Notes: generated by a model from the letters alone, not told the origin. A DNA stretch of 64,000 nt from [Phormidium] sp. LEGE 05292 (GCF_015207735.1 NZ_JADEWG010000007.1:30558-94557), one strand, 5' to 3'; numbered from the stretch's first letter, positions 18,765-28,000 are shown. A program made the numbers and translations.

Positions 18765-19265
18765 ATGAACCTTCCACTCATCGACCTATACGAAACGGAT
18801 TTTTACGCTTGGACTCAAAAACAAGTAGAGTTATTGCGTCAGCGTGACCTAAATAATCTTGATATTGAGAATTTGATTGAGGAAATAAATTTTTTGGGTA
18901 AACAGGAAAAACAAGAAATAGTAAATCGTCTGTCCGTTCTACTTGGACATTTACTGAAGTGGGAATATCAACCTGATAAAAGAACTAAAAGCTGGATCAG
19001 AACAATTCGTGAACAGCGCAAAAAAATTAAAAAACTAATCAAGGAAAACCCTAGTTTAAAACCTTTCCTAGATGAAGCTATAGAAGAGGCTTATTCAGAC
19101 GGGGTAGACTTGGCTGTTGATGAAACAGATATGGAAATACAAGTTTTTCCTTCTCAAATTCCCTATTCTTGGGAACTAATAGACAACCCAAATTTTTTCC
19201 CCGGTCGTTGCATAGATTCAGACAGAGATTTACTTGCAAGTTACGGGATCTCACCAATGCTTTAA
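18765..19265 (+). CDS. DUF29 domain protein
   Basis: A 166-residue protein matching the DUF29 family, which is abundant in cyanobacteria: start LIDLYETDFYAWTQKQVELLR, then LDIENLIEEINFLGKQEKQEIVNRLSVLLGHLLKW, a basic helix (WIRTIREQRKKIKKLIKENP) and an SWELIDNPNFFPG end. Function is not established; the fold is helical and I see no catalytic motif. The start is placed at ATG 18765, behind GAGGAAGA at 18753; an upstream ATG at 18735, one base after the replication gene stop, lacks a site. The tight spacing suggests co-transcription with the replication protein gene. Confidence 0.88.
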   Translation: MNLPLIDLYETDFYAWTQKQVELLRQRDLNNLDIENLIEEINFLGKQEKQEIVNRLSVLLGHLLKWEYQPDKRTKSWIRTIREQRKKIKKLIKENPSLKPFLDEAIEEAYSDGVDLAVDETDMEIQVFPSQIPYSWELIDNPNFFPGRCIDSDRDLLASYGISPML

Positions 19266-19282
19266 TAGACAACTCCAAAAAA

Positions 19283-19310
19283 GTAGAGACGTTGTATACA
19301 ACGTCTCTAC
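19283..19310. terminator. Perfect 28-bp palindrome between convergent genes
   Basis: GTAGAGACGTTGTA is followed directly by its reverse complement TACAACGTCTCTAC. It lies between the stop codons of the convergent DUF29 and hydrolase genes, then CAGGGTTTTCA. The same core, degenerate, occurs at 32116-32143, so it is a dispersed cyanobacterial palindrome as well as a plausible two-way terminator. Confidence 0.65.
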
Positions 19311-19324
19311 AGGGTTTTCACTTT

Positions 19325-20272
19325 TCAAACCTTCTTTAAAAACTGCAAAACTGCTGCGTTAACCGCATCTGGAGAACCCGAAGAAGCATCATGATTGCAA
19401 TTGGGAAGAATTTTTAACTGCGAACCGGGTAAAAGTTTAGATAACTTTTCGCCATGTTTATAGGGAAACCAACTATCTTGTTGACCCCATAAAATTAATG
19501 TGGGACATTTAATAACAGTCAAATTTTTTTGAATTTTACTGATTAAATTTGGCTGTTTATTTTGGTTTCGCTGAATCTCTTTTACCGCAATTTGAATGTC
19601 TTCTGCTGCTTTTGTCAAAGTTCCGGGAAACTGAATATAAGGATAACTCATCCAATAAGCATCTGTTTCTGTAAATTTTGTCGGATCGAATAACACCGAT
19701 CGCCTTTCGATCGCCAAAATTTCTTTTACCAAAGGTGCAAATAAAGTAGTGATGCGACCTAAATCAGCTGCTTGTAATAATTCCAAGGGAATTTGTGATA
19801 GTAACGACATCCCCCAATGAGGTAAATTATCGGCAAAAATGGGAACATTTACTACAATCAAATCGGAGATTAATTCGGGATAATCCTGTGCAACTGCAAG
19901 ACTGATTAATCCTCCTAGCGATTCTGCTACTACGATCGCAGGTCGATCGCAAAGCGCACTAATAATCCTTTTGAATTCAATAATTTGATGATTGTTTTTT
20001 TCGCGATATAAAGGTTTGTCTGAAAATCCATAACCTTTAGCATCAAAACAAATTACCCGGAAATACTTGGCAAGAGTTTCTATATTATAACGCCAATTAT
20101 AACTCCAGCCGCCAATACCATGAATTAAAAATAACGGTTTACCCTCTCCCTTTTCACCATAAGCGATAGAAACAGGATATCCACTAGCATCGGTAATTTT
20201 TATAATTTCCCGACCTTTAGGAAATGTGCTTTTCCACCAGTCTTGCATAGATGTTTTACTGTAATATTTCAT
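19325..20272 (-). CDS. Alpha/beta hydrolase
   Basis: A 315-residue alpha/beta-hydrolase-fold protein. FLIHGIGGWSYNWRYN supplies the HG oxyanion motif near residue 51; VVAESLGGLISLA is the nucleophile elbow with Ser near residue 119; LILWGQQDSWFP carries the acid Asp; NCNHDASSGSPDAV carries the catalytic His. A lid region lies between ~145 and 220. There is no signal peptide, so it is probably cytosolic or membrane-associated. The family covers esterases, lipases and C-C bond hydrolases; the substrate is not readable. It is a single gene, convergent with the DUF29 gene, with a 59-residue gene 114 bp upstream. Confidence 0.9.
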   Translation of the reverse strand: MKYYSKTSMQDWWKSTFPKGREIIKITDASGYPVSIAYGEKGEGKPLFLIHGIGGWSYNWRYNIETLAKYFRVICFDAKGYGFSDKPLYREKNNHQIIEFKRIISALCDRPAIVVAESLGGLISLAVAQDYPELISDLIVVNVPIFADNLPHWGMSLLSQIPLELLQAADLGRITTLFAPLVKEILAIERRSVLFDPTKFTETDAYWMSYPYIQFPGTLTKAAEDIQIAVKEIQRNQNKQPNLISKIQKNLTVIKCPTLILWGQQDSWFPYKHGEKLSKLLPGSQLKILPNCNHDASSGSPDAVNAAVLQFLKKV

Positions 20273-20300
20273 AATTATACCAAATCGCTGCCTATACTTA

Positions 20301-20334
20301 GAAAGCCTCTAGCATAATTTATGCTGAGGCTTTC
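20301..20334. terminator. Hairpin below the 59-residue gene
   Basis: GAAAGCCTC-T-AGCATAA pairs with TTATGCT-GAGGCTTTC across one base, with a single bulged T. It lies downstream of the small minus-strand gene at 20387-20566 and just above the hydrolase start. The T-run lies on the plus-strand side, so strong termination on the minus strand is not assured. Confidence 0.5.
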
Positions 20335-20386
20335 TGTATTTTTTAAAAGCTAACTTGGCTGATTAATAGTGAATAATATTCAAGGA

Positions 20387-20566
20387 TTAAGCTGCGTCTT
20401 CTTGACCTAGTTGCTGTTCAACTTTGTCGATCGCAGCATTAATACCAGCCAATCTAGTTTCCAAATCATCGCGCATCCATTTCAAGAATCTTAGCTTTTG
20501 TTCTAAGCGACCTCTGCGAGAAACACCTTCATTACCGTAACAGTTATAACCCCAAAAAGGAAACAT
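20387..20566 (-). CDS. Small protein of 59 residues, unknown function
   Basis: The reading frame extends upstream to 20644, but AGAGGTT lies about 8 nt before the ATG at 20566, and the residues above it look unrelated, so I place the start there. The product begins MFPFWGYNCYGNEGVSRRG and then forms one amphipathic, coiled-coil-like helix (RLEQKLRFLKWMRDDLETRLAG, then AAIDKVEQQL). A Gly/aromatic-rich head joined to a C-terminal helix resembles small DUF5320-like proteins, but this is a weak likeness. It lies upstream of the hydrolase gene on the same strand. No function can be assigned. Confidence 0.6.
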   Translation of the reverse strand: MFPFWGYNCYGNEGVSRRGRLEQKLRFLKWMRDDLETRLAGINAAIDKVEQQLGQEDAA

Positions 20567-21160
20567 AATTAACCTCTGTTTATTTAATTCTTTTCTTATT
20601 ATGTCTAAATATTTTTTAACATAGCTGTCAGCAATTAGTAGCAAAAACCGACCTGAGTTGTAGGGTTTTTACCCTGCGATTGAGTTGCTGTAAAATCGGT
20701 AATACTTTTAAAAGAATAATATTATTTATATTAAGTATACAAAAAATTACAGCGTTAAGCTGTTCCGCAATTAAATTAGATTGTTTGGAAACAGAAGAAA
20801 ATTGGTCTAATTCTCTCCTCAGCGCCCCTGCTCCGAGATCCCCCCTGCGATCTCAATAAGTGATTTAAATGCGTGACAGCTTAACTAACTCCATTGCCCA
20901 GTTTGCTTGACATAGCCAGACGAGAGTATTAAAGGCGAATAATTATTTTTAAGTAGCGTTAGTCTGAGTGATTCACCAAAAAATACCTCCTAAAAATTTG
21001 GTTGTTGTAGTTAATTGTGATTCATACTTTTGATAGACCAGTAAATAAAATATCACCACCATTAGTCAGAGGAAACTAACTTTTTCTCTTTTTACTATTG
21101 AGTCAATAACGCCAATGTGAAATAAAACTTTTAATCAAAAGTATTTGCCGAACTCAGCCT
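20567..21160 (+). other. Spacer with a repeat fragment
   Basis: About 590 bp between divergent genes. It is AT-rich with no recognisable gene. At 20838-20882 it holds a stretch ending in CCTGCGATCTCAATAAG and ATTTAAATGCGTGACAGCTT, which matches 22834-22877 at many positions and is a dispersed repeat. The promoter of the HPF-cold-shock gene should lie in the last 200 bp, but no clear -10/-35 pair stands out. Confidence 0.5.
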
Positions 21161-21793
21161 ATGAAAATCGCACCAGAAATTACCTACAGGAACGTAGAAA
21201 AAACCGTTGCTATTGACTCATTAGTTCAAGAGAAAATAGACAAACTGGAGAGAGTTTGTAATTACATCAGTAGTTGTCATATTGCTATTGAAAAAATTCA
21301 CGACCGCCCCAGTGGAGGTTCCCCCTATCGAGTGCGAATTGATATCACTATACCGCCAGATCAAGAAATTGTTGCTGAAAGTAATCCAGGGGAAACTAAT
21401 CAATACGTTGATGTTGATACTGTAATCCGAGATGCTTTTAAAATGGCACAACGTCAAGTTAGAGAGCTTGCTAGGCAACAAAGAGAAAGCGATAAAGCCA
21501 AGGATAATAATCAAGCAGATGACACTATGGGACTAGTGACTAAGCTGTTCCGGGAACAAGGATATGGGTTTATTAAAACCATAGATGATGGACAAGACAT
21601 TTATTTCCATCGCAACAGTGTTTTGCATGATGATTTCGATCGCATAGAAATCGGTACAGGTGTTCGCTTTTTTGCTACAGAAGGCGATCGAGGAATGCAA
21701 GCAAGTACAGTACAAATTGTCAATAAACCAGGTCATAGTGTTGGTCAAGCAGAAGAAACTTTAATTGCACCACCATTGGGTTGGCAAGAATAA
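21161..21793 (+). CDS. HPF/RaiA-like domain fused to a cold-shock domain
   Basis: A 210-residue protein with two domains. Residues 1-~110 resemble hibernation-promoting factor/RaiA (beta strands with IHDRPSGGSPYRVRIDITIP, then VDTVIRDAFKMAQRQVRELARQQ). Residues ~125-190 are a cold-shock (OB-fold) domain with the RNA-binding motifs GYGFIKT (RNP1-like) and DIYFHRNSV (RNP2-like). HPF binds the 30S subunit at the A/P sites in stress; the cold-shock domain binds single-stranded RNA. The fusion should bind ribosomes together with mRNA or rRNA. It is a monocistronic gene in the cytosol, 62 bp upstream of an exported repeat protein. The C-terminal ~20 residues are an extension outside both domains. 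Confidence 0.87.
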   Translation: MKIAPEITYRNVEKTVAIDSLVQEKIDKLERVCNYISSCHIAIEKIHDRPSGGSPYRVRIDITIPPDQEIVAESNPGETNQYVDVDTVIRDAFKMAQRQVRELARQQRESDKAKDNNQADDTMGLVTKLFREQGYGFIKTIDDGQDIYFHRNSVLHDDFDRIEIGTGVRFFATEGDRGMQASTVQIVNKPGHSVGQAEETLIAPPLGWQE

Positions 21794-21855
21794 TCAATCT
21801 ACTTTTCATTCGGTTTTAGCTAACAAAAGTTCCACCAAAAATACAGGAAAAAACA

Positions 21856-22740
21856 ATGAGCAAATCACAGCAGAAAAAGTCAGCTAATAAATTACTTAGC
21901 TTTACAGGAATTATCAGTGCTACTGTTTTAATGAGTTTTCCCGTATTAGCATTAAATAATTCTAACTCCAATCTTTCAACGACAGGAAACACACAATTAC
22001 TAGCTCAAAGTACTGGTACTGGCGCTGGAACTGGTACTGGAGGCGGAACTACTGGAACTACCGGAACTACCGGAACTACCGGAACTAATGGCACTGGAAG
22101 TGGCGTAAATGGAACTACTGGAACTGGTACTGGCGTAAATGGAACTACTGGAACTGGTGTCAATGGAACTAATGGAACTACCGGAACTACCGGAACTAAT
22201 GGTACTGGTGTCAATGGAACTAATGGTACTGGTACTGGTGTCAATGGAACTACTGGTACTGGTGTCAATGGAACTAATGGTACTGGTACTGGCGTGAATG
22301 GAACTAATGGAACTGGTACTGGCGTGAATGGAACTAATGGAACTGGTACTGGTGTCAATGGAACTACTGGTACTGGCGTGAATGGAACTAATGGTACTGG
22401 TACTGGCGTGAATGGAACTAATGGTACTGGTACTGGCGTGAATGGAACTAATGGTACTGGTACTGGCGTGAATGGAACTAATGGTACTGGTGTCAATGGA
22501 ACTAATGGAAACAGAAGTAATAGCGGAACTAATTCCACTGGTAATGTGCAATCTGGCAACTACACCCGCTACATGAGAATTGGGTACGCAGCAACTCAAC
22601 AGAGAGATTATCAAACTGCGTTGATAAACTTTAGAAGAGCGTTGGAAGAACGTCCGGGAGATAATTATGCTTCCAGAGCAATACAGAATGTAGAGGGGTA
22701 CATTCGTCGCACTAACACTGCTAATCAGGCTAATCAGTAG
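21856..22740 (+). CDS. Exported repeat protein with C-terminal TPR-like unit
   Basis: A 294-residue protein. Residues 1-~33 form a signal peptide (basic start, hydrophobic ISATVLMSFPVLA, cleavage near ALA). Residues ~50-220 are a low-complexity region of Gly, Thr, Asn and Val built from units such as GTGTGVNGTN, encoded by a minisatellite. The last ~60 residues form a TPR-like helix pair (YMRIGYAATQQRDYQTALINFRRALEERPGDNYASRAI). It is likely secreted to the periplasm or cell surface, with the repeat as a flexible stalk. An ATG with upstream AGGAAAA supports the start. The function is unknown; the TPR suggests protein binding. The DNA repeats predict length variation between strains. Confidence 0.8.
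   Translation: MSKSQQKKSANKLLSFTGIISATVLMSFPVLALNNSNSNLSTTGNTQLLAQSTGTGAGTGTGGGTTGTTGTTGTTGTNGTGSGVNGTTGTGTGVNGTTGTGVNGTNGTTGTTGTNGTGVNGTNGTGTGVNGTTGTGVNGTNGTGTGVNGTNGTGTGVNGTNGTGTGVNGTTGTGVNGTNGTGTGVNGTNGTGTGVNGTNGTGTGVNGTNGTGVNGTNGNRSNSGTNSTGNVQSGNYTRYMRIGYAATQQRDYQTALINFRRALEERPGDNYASRAIQNVEGYIRRTNTANQANQ
22015..22510 (+). repeat. GC-richer coding minisatellite
   Basis: About 500 bp of in-frame tandem repeats built from 9- to 30-bp units such as GGAACTAATGGTACT and GGTACTGGCGTGAATG. The longest regular run, about 22250-22500, has a 30-bp period (10 codons: GTGTGVNGTN). Synonymous changes (GGC/GGT, GTG/GTC) group in neighbours, as expected from slippage and unequal exchange. Because the repeats contain no stop in several frames, long antisense frames also appear here. 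Confidence 0.92.
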
Positions 22741-22748
22741 ACTCAGAT

Positions 22749-22877
22749 CTTGCAGCAGGGGAACCTGGGAACGAGTAACAGAAATTATTTTCTCCCCATC
22801 TCCAGGAGCTCTTGGAGCTCTTGGAGCTCCCCTGCATCCCTGCAACCTCAATAAGGAATTTAGATGTGTGAGAGCTG
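22749..22877. repeat. Cluster of dispersed repeat fragments
   Basis: 22749-22775 matches part of the hairpin repeat at 15438-15532 (TGCAGCAGG, then GAACCTGGGAACGAG). 22805-22830 is a short tandem of GGAGCTCTT. 22834-22877 matches 20838-20882. The block fills the gap between the convergent exported-protein gene and the REC-GGDEF-EAL gene and overlaps the last codons of the latter by some 18 bp. Confidence 0.6.
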
Positions 22878-24572
22878 ACGAATCCAATTAACAATTTCTT
22901 TTGGAGGGAGTGGTTTAGAAAAAAAGTATCCTTGCCCATATTCGCAGTGAAGCGATCGCAAAATGTCCCTTTGTGCTTGCGTTTCCACACCCTCAGCGAT
23001 TACATCTAAATCCAAACGATGCGCCAAAGTAATAATTGTTTCCATAATATCTAAATTTCTACTATCTTCAGTCATTTGATTGACAAAAGATCGATCGATC
23101 TTTACAGTATCAATTGGTAAAATATGTAAATATGCCAGGGATGAATACCCAGTTCCAAAATCATCAATACAAATTTGGATACCATTGGCTCTCAATTTTG
23201 CCAGAGTTTCGATCGCTACTTCGCCATTTTTCATTAATACGCTTTCTGTAACTTCTAACTTAAAATAAATTTTTTTAGAAGAATATTTTTGATATAGCTG
23301 TTCAACAACGCTAACTAAATTAGTTTGAGTAAGTTGTACTCCTGAAAGATTAACAGCAATGCTCAAAGGCAAAGCTCTTGCTAATTCTTTTTCCCACAAA
23401 TTCATTTGCCGACAAACTTCGGTTAACACCCATTCACCCAGAGGAATAATCAGTCCAGTCTGTTCTGCTAAAGGAATAAATTCTCCCGGCGAAACCCATC
23501 CCCGTTCTCCATGATGCCATCTTACCAATGCCTCAAAACCTACAAGGTTGTTATTATTTAAACAAATAATTGGTTGATAATTTAAATGCAATTGTTGCTG
23601 TTGAATTGCTTGTTGTAAATCAGCTTCTAGTCGCAGCCGCTCTAGCTCTTCCGTCTGCATTTGAGAATTAAAAATAAGAGTATTTCCCACTTGTTTTTTA
23701 GCATTATAAGTAGCAGTATCGGCTGCCCGGAAAAATTCTTCTGCCTGATGGTAAGCCATTGTACTATCGACAACGCCAATGCTAACTGATGAATAAATTA
23801 ATGATTTGTCTACTTGAAAAGGGAGTTGAAGAATTTGATGAACTTGAGCGACTTTTTCGCTTAGTTCATCCAAATTGTACAAATTTTTCAATAATAAACC
23901 AAAGGCATCTTCCCCAATACGAGCTAGTCGATCGCTTGGTTGAATCCAAGCTGCTAATCGTTGCGCGACTTTAACTATAAATTGATTACTTTTCAGATGT
24001 CCAAACCCATATTTGACACTTTTGTAGCGATCGATATCTAGGTAAATCACACCAAATAAATTTGGCTGTTGTTTAAACTCATCAATGCACTCTTGTAAAT
24101 CTTGGAGAAAAAGTGTGCGATTTGGTAATCCGGTTAGCTCATCATAAAATGCCAGCATTTGAATATCTTGGAGAGCTTGTCTCCGTTCCCGTCGCACCTG
24201 TGCTTCTCGCAATTCTCGTTCAGCAGCTGGGACTAATCGAGATAAACTATTCTTAAGCAAATAGTCGTGAGCACCTGCACGCATTGCGGCTACAGCAATT
24301 TCTTCTCCAATTGAACCAGAAACTATAATAAATGGCAAATCTAAATTCTTTTCCTGCATTAAAGAAAGTGCAGCTAGAGCATTAAATTGAGGTAAAGAGT
24401 AATCAGCCAAAATCATATCCCAAGTTTGGCGATCGAGGGCTGCACTCATTTGATTCGTGTTTTCTATTCTTTCCCAGATGACTATATAGTTACTCATTTC
24501 TAGTTCGAGTATCATCAATTCTGCATCATCTGGATTGTCTTCAACTATTAGCACCCTAATTTCGTTACTCAT
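22860..24572 (-). CDS. REC - GGDEF (degenerate) - EAL protein
   Basis: A 570-residue c-di-GMP signalling protein. Residues 1-125 form a receiver domain (VLIVEDNPDDAELM, ILADYSLP with the phospho-Asp, a lysine in YLLKNS). Residues ~150-310 are GGDEF-like, but the active loop reads IGEDAF in place of GGDEF, so cyclase activity is unlikely. Residues ~320-565 are an EAL domain with the catalytic set intact (FEALVRW, NLSGVQL, KLEVTES, DDFGTGYSSL, KIDRSFV, AEGVET). The likely role is a phosphorylation-controlled c-di-GMP phosphodiesterase. The ATG overlaps the end of the receiver gene upstream by 8 bp, so the two are translationally coupled, and both follow the nine-PAS kinase gene. Confidence 0.92.
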   Translation of the reverse strand: MSNEIRVLIVEDNPDDAELMILELEMSNYIVIWERIENTNQMSAALDRQTWDMILADYSLPQFNALAALSLMQEKNLDLPFIIVSGSIGEEIAVAAMRAGAHDYLLKNSLSRLVPAAERELREAQVRRERRQALQDIQMLAFYDELTGLPNRTLFLQDLQECIDEFKQQPNLFGVIYLDIDRYKSVKYGFGHLKSNQFIVKVAQRLAAWIQPSDRLARIGEDAFGLLLKNLYNLDELSEKVAQVHQILQLPFQVDKSLIYSSVSIGVVDSTMAYHQAEEFFRAADTATYNAKKQVGNTLIFNSQMQTEELERLRLEADLQQAIQQQQLHLNYQPIICLNNNNLVGFEALVRWHHGERGWVSPGEFIPLAEQTGLIIPLGEWVLTEVCRQMNLWEKELARALPLSIAVNLSGVQLTQTNLVSVVEQLYQKYSSKKIYFKLEVTESVLMKNGEVAIETLAKLRANGIQICIDDFGTGYSSLAYLHILPIDTVKIDRSFVNQMTEDSRNLDIMETIITLAHRLDLDVIAEGVETQAQRDILRSLHCEYGQGYFFSKPLPPKEIVNWIRQLSHI

Positions 24573-25032
24573 AAGCAGCAGATAAAGGCGGAGGAGAATT
24601 TATAACCAACCAATACATACCTAATTGCTGAATAACATTGAGAAACTGATCGTAGTCTACTGGTTTCTGAATGTAACTATTGCAACCCAGGCTATAGCTT
24701 TCTACTAAATCTTGTTGTTCGTTTGATGTAGTCAAAATTACAACTGGAATCAGCTGAGTTTGAGGATTGTGCCTAATCCTTTGTAGCACTTCTAACCCAT
24801 TAATTCTAGGGAGTTGTAAATCTAACAAAATTAAAGCTGGCAAGTTCTCTGCTGGTCGATCGCGATAAATTCCTGTTCCAAACAAATAATCTAATGCTTC
24901 TACGCCATCTCGCGCTACAACCACTGGATTAGTGATTCCACCTTGCTCAAATGCCATCAGCGTTAGTTCTTCATCATCAGCATTATCTTCGACTAACAGC
25001 AGTAAACCTGGTGTATTTATAGAATATGGCAT
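24565..25032 (-). CDS. Single-domain response regulator, Rcp1-like
   Basis: A 155-residue stand-alone receiver: LLLLVEDNADDEELTLMAFEQGGI supplies the acidic pocket, LILLDLQLPRINGLEVL the phospho-Asp, ILTTS the conserved Thr/Ser and IQKPVDYDQF the Lys. The long insertion with GVEALDYLFGTGIYRDR is typical of Rcp1-type regulators of cyanobacterial phytochromes and related kinases. There is no output domain, so it probably relays phosphate or acts by protein contact. It lies 59 bp downstream of the nine-PAS kinase gene and overlaps the EAL gene by 8 bp; the three look like one pathway from kinase to c-di-GMP turnover. Confidence 0.92.
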   Translation of the reverse strand: MPYSINTPGLLLLVEDNADDEELTLMAFEQGGITNPVVVARDGVEALDYLFGTGIYRDRPAENLPALILLDLQLPRINGLEVLQRIRHNPQTQLIPVVILTTSNEQQDLVESYSLGCNSYIQKPVDYDQFLNVIQQLGMYWLVINSPPPLSAAYE

Positions 25033-25091
25033 GGCAATAAATCCTAATCAAAGATTAATAATATTTCATCATTGGTGTAAAACTTTTTGTT

Positions 25092-28000
25092 TCACTCCAA
25101 AGAAAAATAAAATATTGCGCCCTGATTGATAATTCCCTCTGCCCAAACTTTCCCACCATGTCGATGAATAATTCTTTGGACGATCGCTAATCCCACACCC
25201 GTACCGGGAAAGTCATTAGTGGAATGTAAGCGTTGAAAAGCAATGAATAGTTTATGAACATAAGTCATGTCAAAACCGACACCATTATCTCTAATAAAGT
25301 AAGCTGGTGTATTGTCCGAAATTAGGGTAGTACCAAATTCAATTTGTGTTTGTGTACAATTTGAAGTAAATTTCCAAGCATTACTCAATAGATTTTCTAA
25401 TACAATTCTTAACAGTGCTGCATCACCCAAAACTGTAATTTCGGGAGCTATATTCCATTGTACAGAACGTTGTGGTTGAGATTCGCTTAAATTTTCACTA
25501 ATTTCTTGCGCTAACGCACTTAAATTTACCGGAACTCGCTTCATATCGGCGCGAGTTACCCGTGAGAGCATCAGCATATCCTCTATCAACTCGCCCATGC
25601 GTTGCGTACCTGCGCGAATGCGATCGAGGTAATGTTTACCCTGCTCATCCAATTGATTAGCATAACGTTCTAGAAGAACTTTGCTAAATCCATCAATCCC
25701 GCGTAAAGGTGCGCGTAAATCATGAGAAACTGAATAAGAAAAAGCTTCTAATTCTTGATTTGCCGCTGCGAGTTCTGCCGTTCGTTCTTTGACTCGCTGT
25801 TCCAATGTTTGGTTAAGTTGGATAATCTTTATTTCAGCTTTTTTCCGCTCACTAATATCAATACCCACGCCCCAAGCTGTCCAACCAGGAACCGGAAAAA
25901 ATTCAGAAATGTTTGACCAAGCAATAGTTTTAATTTCGCCATTTTTGCTAAGTAAATTCCATTCCCAATTGCGATAATTATGACCTATAGTTAGCCATTG
26001 AGTTAACATTTTTTCACGATAAATTGGCTCAGGATAAAGTTTTTCCCAGGCTTGGGGATTGTGCATAATTTCCTCAGCCGAATAACCTGTAACTCTTTCG
26101 CATTCTTGATTCCAAACAATAATGTTACCATCAGCATCAACGGCATCTAACATTACGGGCATATTTTCCAAGATGGAACGTAGCTGTTTTTCACTGGCAA
26201 GTAATGCTGCTTCAGTTTGTTTGCGATCGCTAATATCTGTATGTGTACCAAGGATTCGTATTGGTTTGCCAGACTTATCCCACTCTACAACTTTACCTAC
26301 AGACAGAATCCACTTCCATTCACCTGTCTTAGTTTTTTGTCTACATTCCACTCGGTATTCATCGCGTTTCCCAGCAATATAATCAGCATAAACTTGATAA
26401 ACAGTTTCTCTTTCTTCTGGGTGCAAACGTTCTCTCCATTTAGCATTTGTTTCCTGCAATTCCTCCAGTTCATAACCCAATATTCGGGTATATTCTGCAC
26501 TGACGATCGCATCTCCAGTTTGGACATTCAAATCATAAAATCCCTGATTGGTAGCCTGCAAAGCTAACCGCAAACGTTCTTCACTTTCTCTAAGATCAAT
26601 TTCTGCTTGTTTGCGATCGTTAATATCAATAATCACACCCAGCATTCTGACAGGTTGCCCGGATCGATCGTAAATGGCTCGTCCTTTAGCCATTCTCCAA
26701 TGAATACTGCCATTGGGATAAACCACCCGATATTCTGTGTCATAGTCGATGCGGGTTAAGAGAGCGTGACGAATAGTAGCTTCCACTCCCTCAATATCAT
26801 CGGGGTGAATGCAATCGCGCCAAATTTCATAATTTACTTCCGCAGTCTTTGGATCTAAACCCAACAACCGGAAATGGTTGTGATTCCAGATAATTAGATT
26901 CTCCTGAATATGCCAATCCCAACTACCAATTTGAGTAAATTCTAGAGTCAGACGCAGTTGTTCTTCGCTCGCTTGCAAGGCTTCTTCAGCTTGTTTGCGA
27001 TCGTTAATATCAATAATCACACCCAGCATTCTGACAGGTTGCCCGGATCGATCGTAAATGGCTCGTCCTTTAGCCATTCTCCAATGAATACTGCCATTGG
27101 GATAAACCACCCGATATTCTGTGTCATAGTCGATGCGGGTTAAGAGAGCGTGACGAATAGTAGCTTCCACTCCCTCAATATCGTCTGGGTGAATGCGATC
27201 GCGCCAAATTTCATAATTTACTTCCGCAGTCTTTGGATCTAAACCCAACAACTGGAAATGGTTGTGATTCCAGATAATTCGATTCTCCTGAATATGCCAA
27301 TCCCAACTACCAATTTGAGTAAATTCTAGAGTCAGACGCAGTTGTTCTTCACTCGCTTGCAAGGCGGCTTCAGCTTGTTGGCGTTGGTGAAGCGCGGCTT
27401 GCCGTTCGGTAATATCAATAATCACACCCAGCATTCTTACAGGTTGCCCAGTGCGATCGTAAATTCCGCGCCCTTTGCCCATTAACCAATGAATACTGCC
27501 ATCAGGATAAATCACCCGATATTCTGCCTCATAGTCTGTATGGTTTAAGAGTGCCTGATAAATAGCCGCTTCCACTTGCTCTAGATCGTCGGGGTGAATG
27601 CGATCGCGCCAAGCGTTATGGCTAGCTTCCACAGTATTGGGATCTAAACCGAGTAATTGGAAAATTTTGCTGTTCCAAGTAACTCGATTTTCCAAAATAT
27701 ACCAAGCCCAATTACCAATCTGAGCAAATTCTAGTGTGAGACGCAGTTGTTCTTCACTCGCTTGCAAGGCGGCTTCGGCTTGTTGGCGATCGTGAAGCGC
27801 GGCTTGCCGTTCGGTAATATCACGATAGTAAATGCCTAGTCCTTCCGTTGAGGGATAAGCATGAACTTCGTACCATCGCTGCCGAGGTTCGCAGAAATAC
27901 TCAAAGTGAACCGGAGTCAGGTTAGCCATTGCTTGGCGGAGATTTTCTTCACAGATCGTGCCGATGGTGGCAAACCATCCCTGCCAAAGGTTTTTGCCGA

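Noticed and set aside
22000..22887. Long antisense frames (295 and 184 codons) over the repeat protein gene
   Set aside because: They exist because the minisatellite has no stops in several frames; products are monotonous Ser/Ile/Thr or Pro/Val repeats without a start site, while the plus strand has a signal peptide and a TPR-like end.
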